Origin: Gluconacetobacter johannae
Lineage (GTDB): Bacteria; Pseudomonadota; Alphaproteobacteria; Acetobacterales; Acetobacteraceae
Length of the DNA stretch: 64,000 nucleotides
Assembly: GCF_014174305.1 (NCBI RefSeq)
Contig: NZ_JABEQH010000003.1
Location: forward strand, 62,001 to 126,000
Direction: 5' to 3'
Shown here: one piece after another, positions 62,912-64,000 of the stretch
How positions within the stretch are numbered: the stretch's first letter is position 1
Layout of the letters: each line of letters begins with the position of its first letter
Made by a program: the position numbers and the translations under genes
The notes under the pieces: model-generated
Databases searched by the model: none
What the model was told of the DNA's origin: nothing
Seen by the model: only the letters and a program-made list of their open reading frames with translations

Positions 62912-64000
62912 GTGTCGGACGTCGGTCGTTTTGAATTTATCCTGGTCCTGGTCGTGGCCATCGTCGTCCTGGCGCTGGTGGCCCGGCTGCTGCGGCTGCC
63001 GACCTCGGCGGCGCTGATCGTCGGCGGCATCGCGCTGGCCCTGATCCCGGGCATGCCGGATGTCGATCTCGACCCCGAACTGGTGCTGGTCGCGTTCCTG
63101 CCGCCGCTGCTGCTGTCGGGGGCGTATTTCACGGTGTGGCCGGCCTTTCGGGTCAATCTCGGCCCCATCCTGCAACTTGCGGTCGGGACGGTGCTGTTCA
63201 CTACCCTGGTTGTGGGGGTGGCGGCGCACTGGCTGATGCCCTCGATGCCCTGGGCGGCCTGCTTCGCGCTGGGGGCCATCGTGGCGCCGCCCGACGCGGT
63301 GGCGGCCAAGAGCGTGCTGGAGCGGGTGCACCTGCCCGAAAAACTGTCCGTCATGCTGGAAGGCGAAAGCCTGCTGAACGATGCGACCAGCCTGGTGCTG
63401 TACCGCTTCGCCGTGGCGGCGGTGCTGACCGGCAGCTTCAGCCTGCTGCATGCGACCCTCGCCTTCGGGGTGCTGGCGGTGGGCGGCGTGGTGCTGGGCG
63501 GGGCGTGCGGCTGGATCGTCCTGCACATCCTGCGCCGGATCCGCGACCCGATGCTGGTCATCAGCCTGACGCTGCTGACGCCGTGGATCGTCTATATCAC
63601 GGGCGAGCGGGCCGGCGTGTCCGGCGTCATGGCCACCGTCACGGCCGGGCTGATGATCGGCTGGCACCAGCACGAGATCTTCGGCGCCGATGTCCGGCTG
63701 CGCGCCACCGCCGTGTGGTCCGTGCTGACCTTCATGCTGGAATCGCTGATCTTCATCCTGATCGGCCTGTCGCTGCGCGGCGTGCTGCATCCCCGGCAGG
63801 GCGTCGCCGGGTCGCTGCCGCACCTGGCCTGGCCGGTGGCCGGGGTGGTGCTGGCGACGATCGTGGCCCGGTTCGCCTGGATGTACGGGGCCACCCTGCT
63901 GGAATGGCTGCTGGCCCCCGACACGACCCGTCCGGCGCCGGCCGAGGCGGTGGGCCGCGCGACCGTCCTGGGATGGGCCGGGATGCGCGGCGTGGTCAGC
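62912..64000 (+). CDS. Na+/H+ antiporter, CPA1 family (3' partial)
   Basis: This cation/proton antiporter of the CPA1/NhaP type is open to the end of the window. It starts at GTG 62912 (SDVGRFEF) with AGGGGGA five bases ahead. The first helix is ILVLVVAIVVLALVARLL, and the transport core shows GAIVAPPDAVAAKSV and LEGESLLNDATSLVLYR, both standard for the family. About 363 residues are visible; the end and any cytoplasmic domain lie outside. Confidence 0.92.
   Translation, partial: MSDVGRFEFILVLVVAIVVLALVARLLRLPTSAALIVGGIALALIPGMPDVDLDPELVLVAFLPPLLLSGAYFTVWPAFRVNLGPILQLAVGTVLFTTLVVGVAAHWLMPSMPWAACFALGAIVAPPDAVAAKSVLERVHLPEKLSVMLEGESLLNDATSLVLYRFAVAAVLTGSFSLLHATLAFGVLAVGGVVLGGACGWIVLHILRRIRDPMLVISLTLLTPWIVYITGERAGVSGVMATVTAGLMIGWHQHEIFGADVRLRATAVWSVLTFMLESLIFILIGLSLRGVLHPRQGVAGSLPHLAWPVAGVVLATIVARFAWMYGATLLEWLLAPDTTRPAPAEAVGRATVLGWAGMRGVVS

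Noticed and set aside
1-64000. CRISPR arrays, tRNA, rRNA and insertion sequences
   Set aside because: No regularly spaced repeats, cloverleaf-like sequence, ribosomal RNA or transposase was seen on either strand.

Overview
The window is GC-rich, gene-dense DNA that fits an acetic acid bacterium (Acetobacteraceae, near Gluconacetobacter/Komagataeibacter). The strongest pointer is a type II bacterial cellulose synthase operon with a fused BcsA-BcsB subunit followed by BcsX, BcsY and BcsC (about 30.7-41.1 kb), an arrangement known from cellulose-forming acetic acid bacteria. The genus is inferred from gene content only.

From 1 to about 26.8 kb is an organosulfur-scavenging region. It holds two TonB-dependent receptors, four aliphatic-sulfonate-type substrate-binding proteins, two permease/ATPase sets, an NtaA/SnaA-type flavin monooxygenase, a flavin reductase, a peroxiredoxin-like protein, a LysR regulator and two SsuD-like monooxygenases. 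Between the two SsuD-like genes lies a tight operon: 2-hydroxyacid dehydrogenase, class II aldolase-like protein, thiol dioxygenase with the glutamine signature of 3-mercaptopropionate dioxygenase, and a four-domain rhodanese. A second operon joins an SsuA-like protein, an AprA-like flavoprotein, an AprB-like ferredoxin and an SfnB-like flavoprotein. The apparent logic is uptake through TonB receptors and ABC transporters, FMN-dependent C-S cleavage, then oxidation or transfer of the released sulfur. A third TonB receptor and a bacterioferritin follow (27-30 kb); the bacterioferritin promoter carries a Fur-like palindrome.

From 30.7 to 44.8 kb is the cellulose II operon, extended by a secreted protein with an arabinofuranosidase-B-like domain and an SGNH hydrolase domain, then a PAS-GGDEF-EAL protein whose cyclase motif is intact but whose inhibitory site and EAL site are degenerate. 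From 44.8 to 55.9 kb is mixed housekeeping: an RND pump without adaptor, small membrane and exported proteins, the manganese pair mntR/mntH, bluB and a CobC-like phosphatase, and an LpxH-like hydrolase with a glycosyltransferase.

From 56.0 to 60.5 kb a second possible sulfur cassette appears: class II aldolase-like protein, NtaA-type monooxygenase and a polar-amino-acid-type ABC transporter. A truncated, lower-GC adenine methylase remnant follows, then a pirin, an NADPH-dependent FMN reductase and a Na+/H+ antiporter that runs off the window. No tRNA, rRNA, CRISPR array or insertion sequence was recognised.
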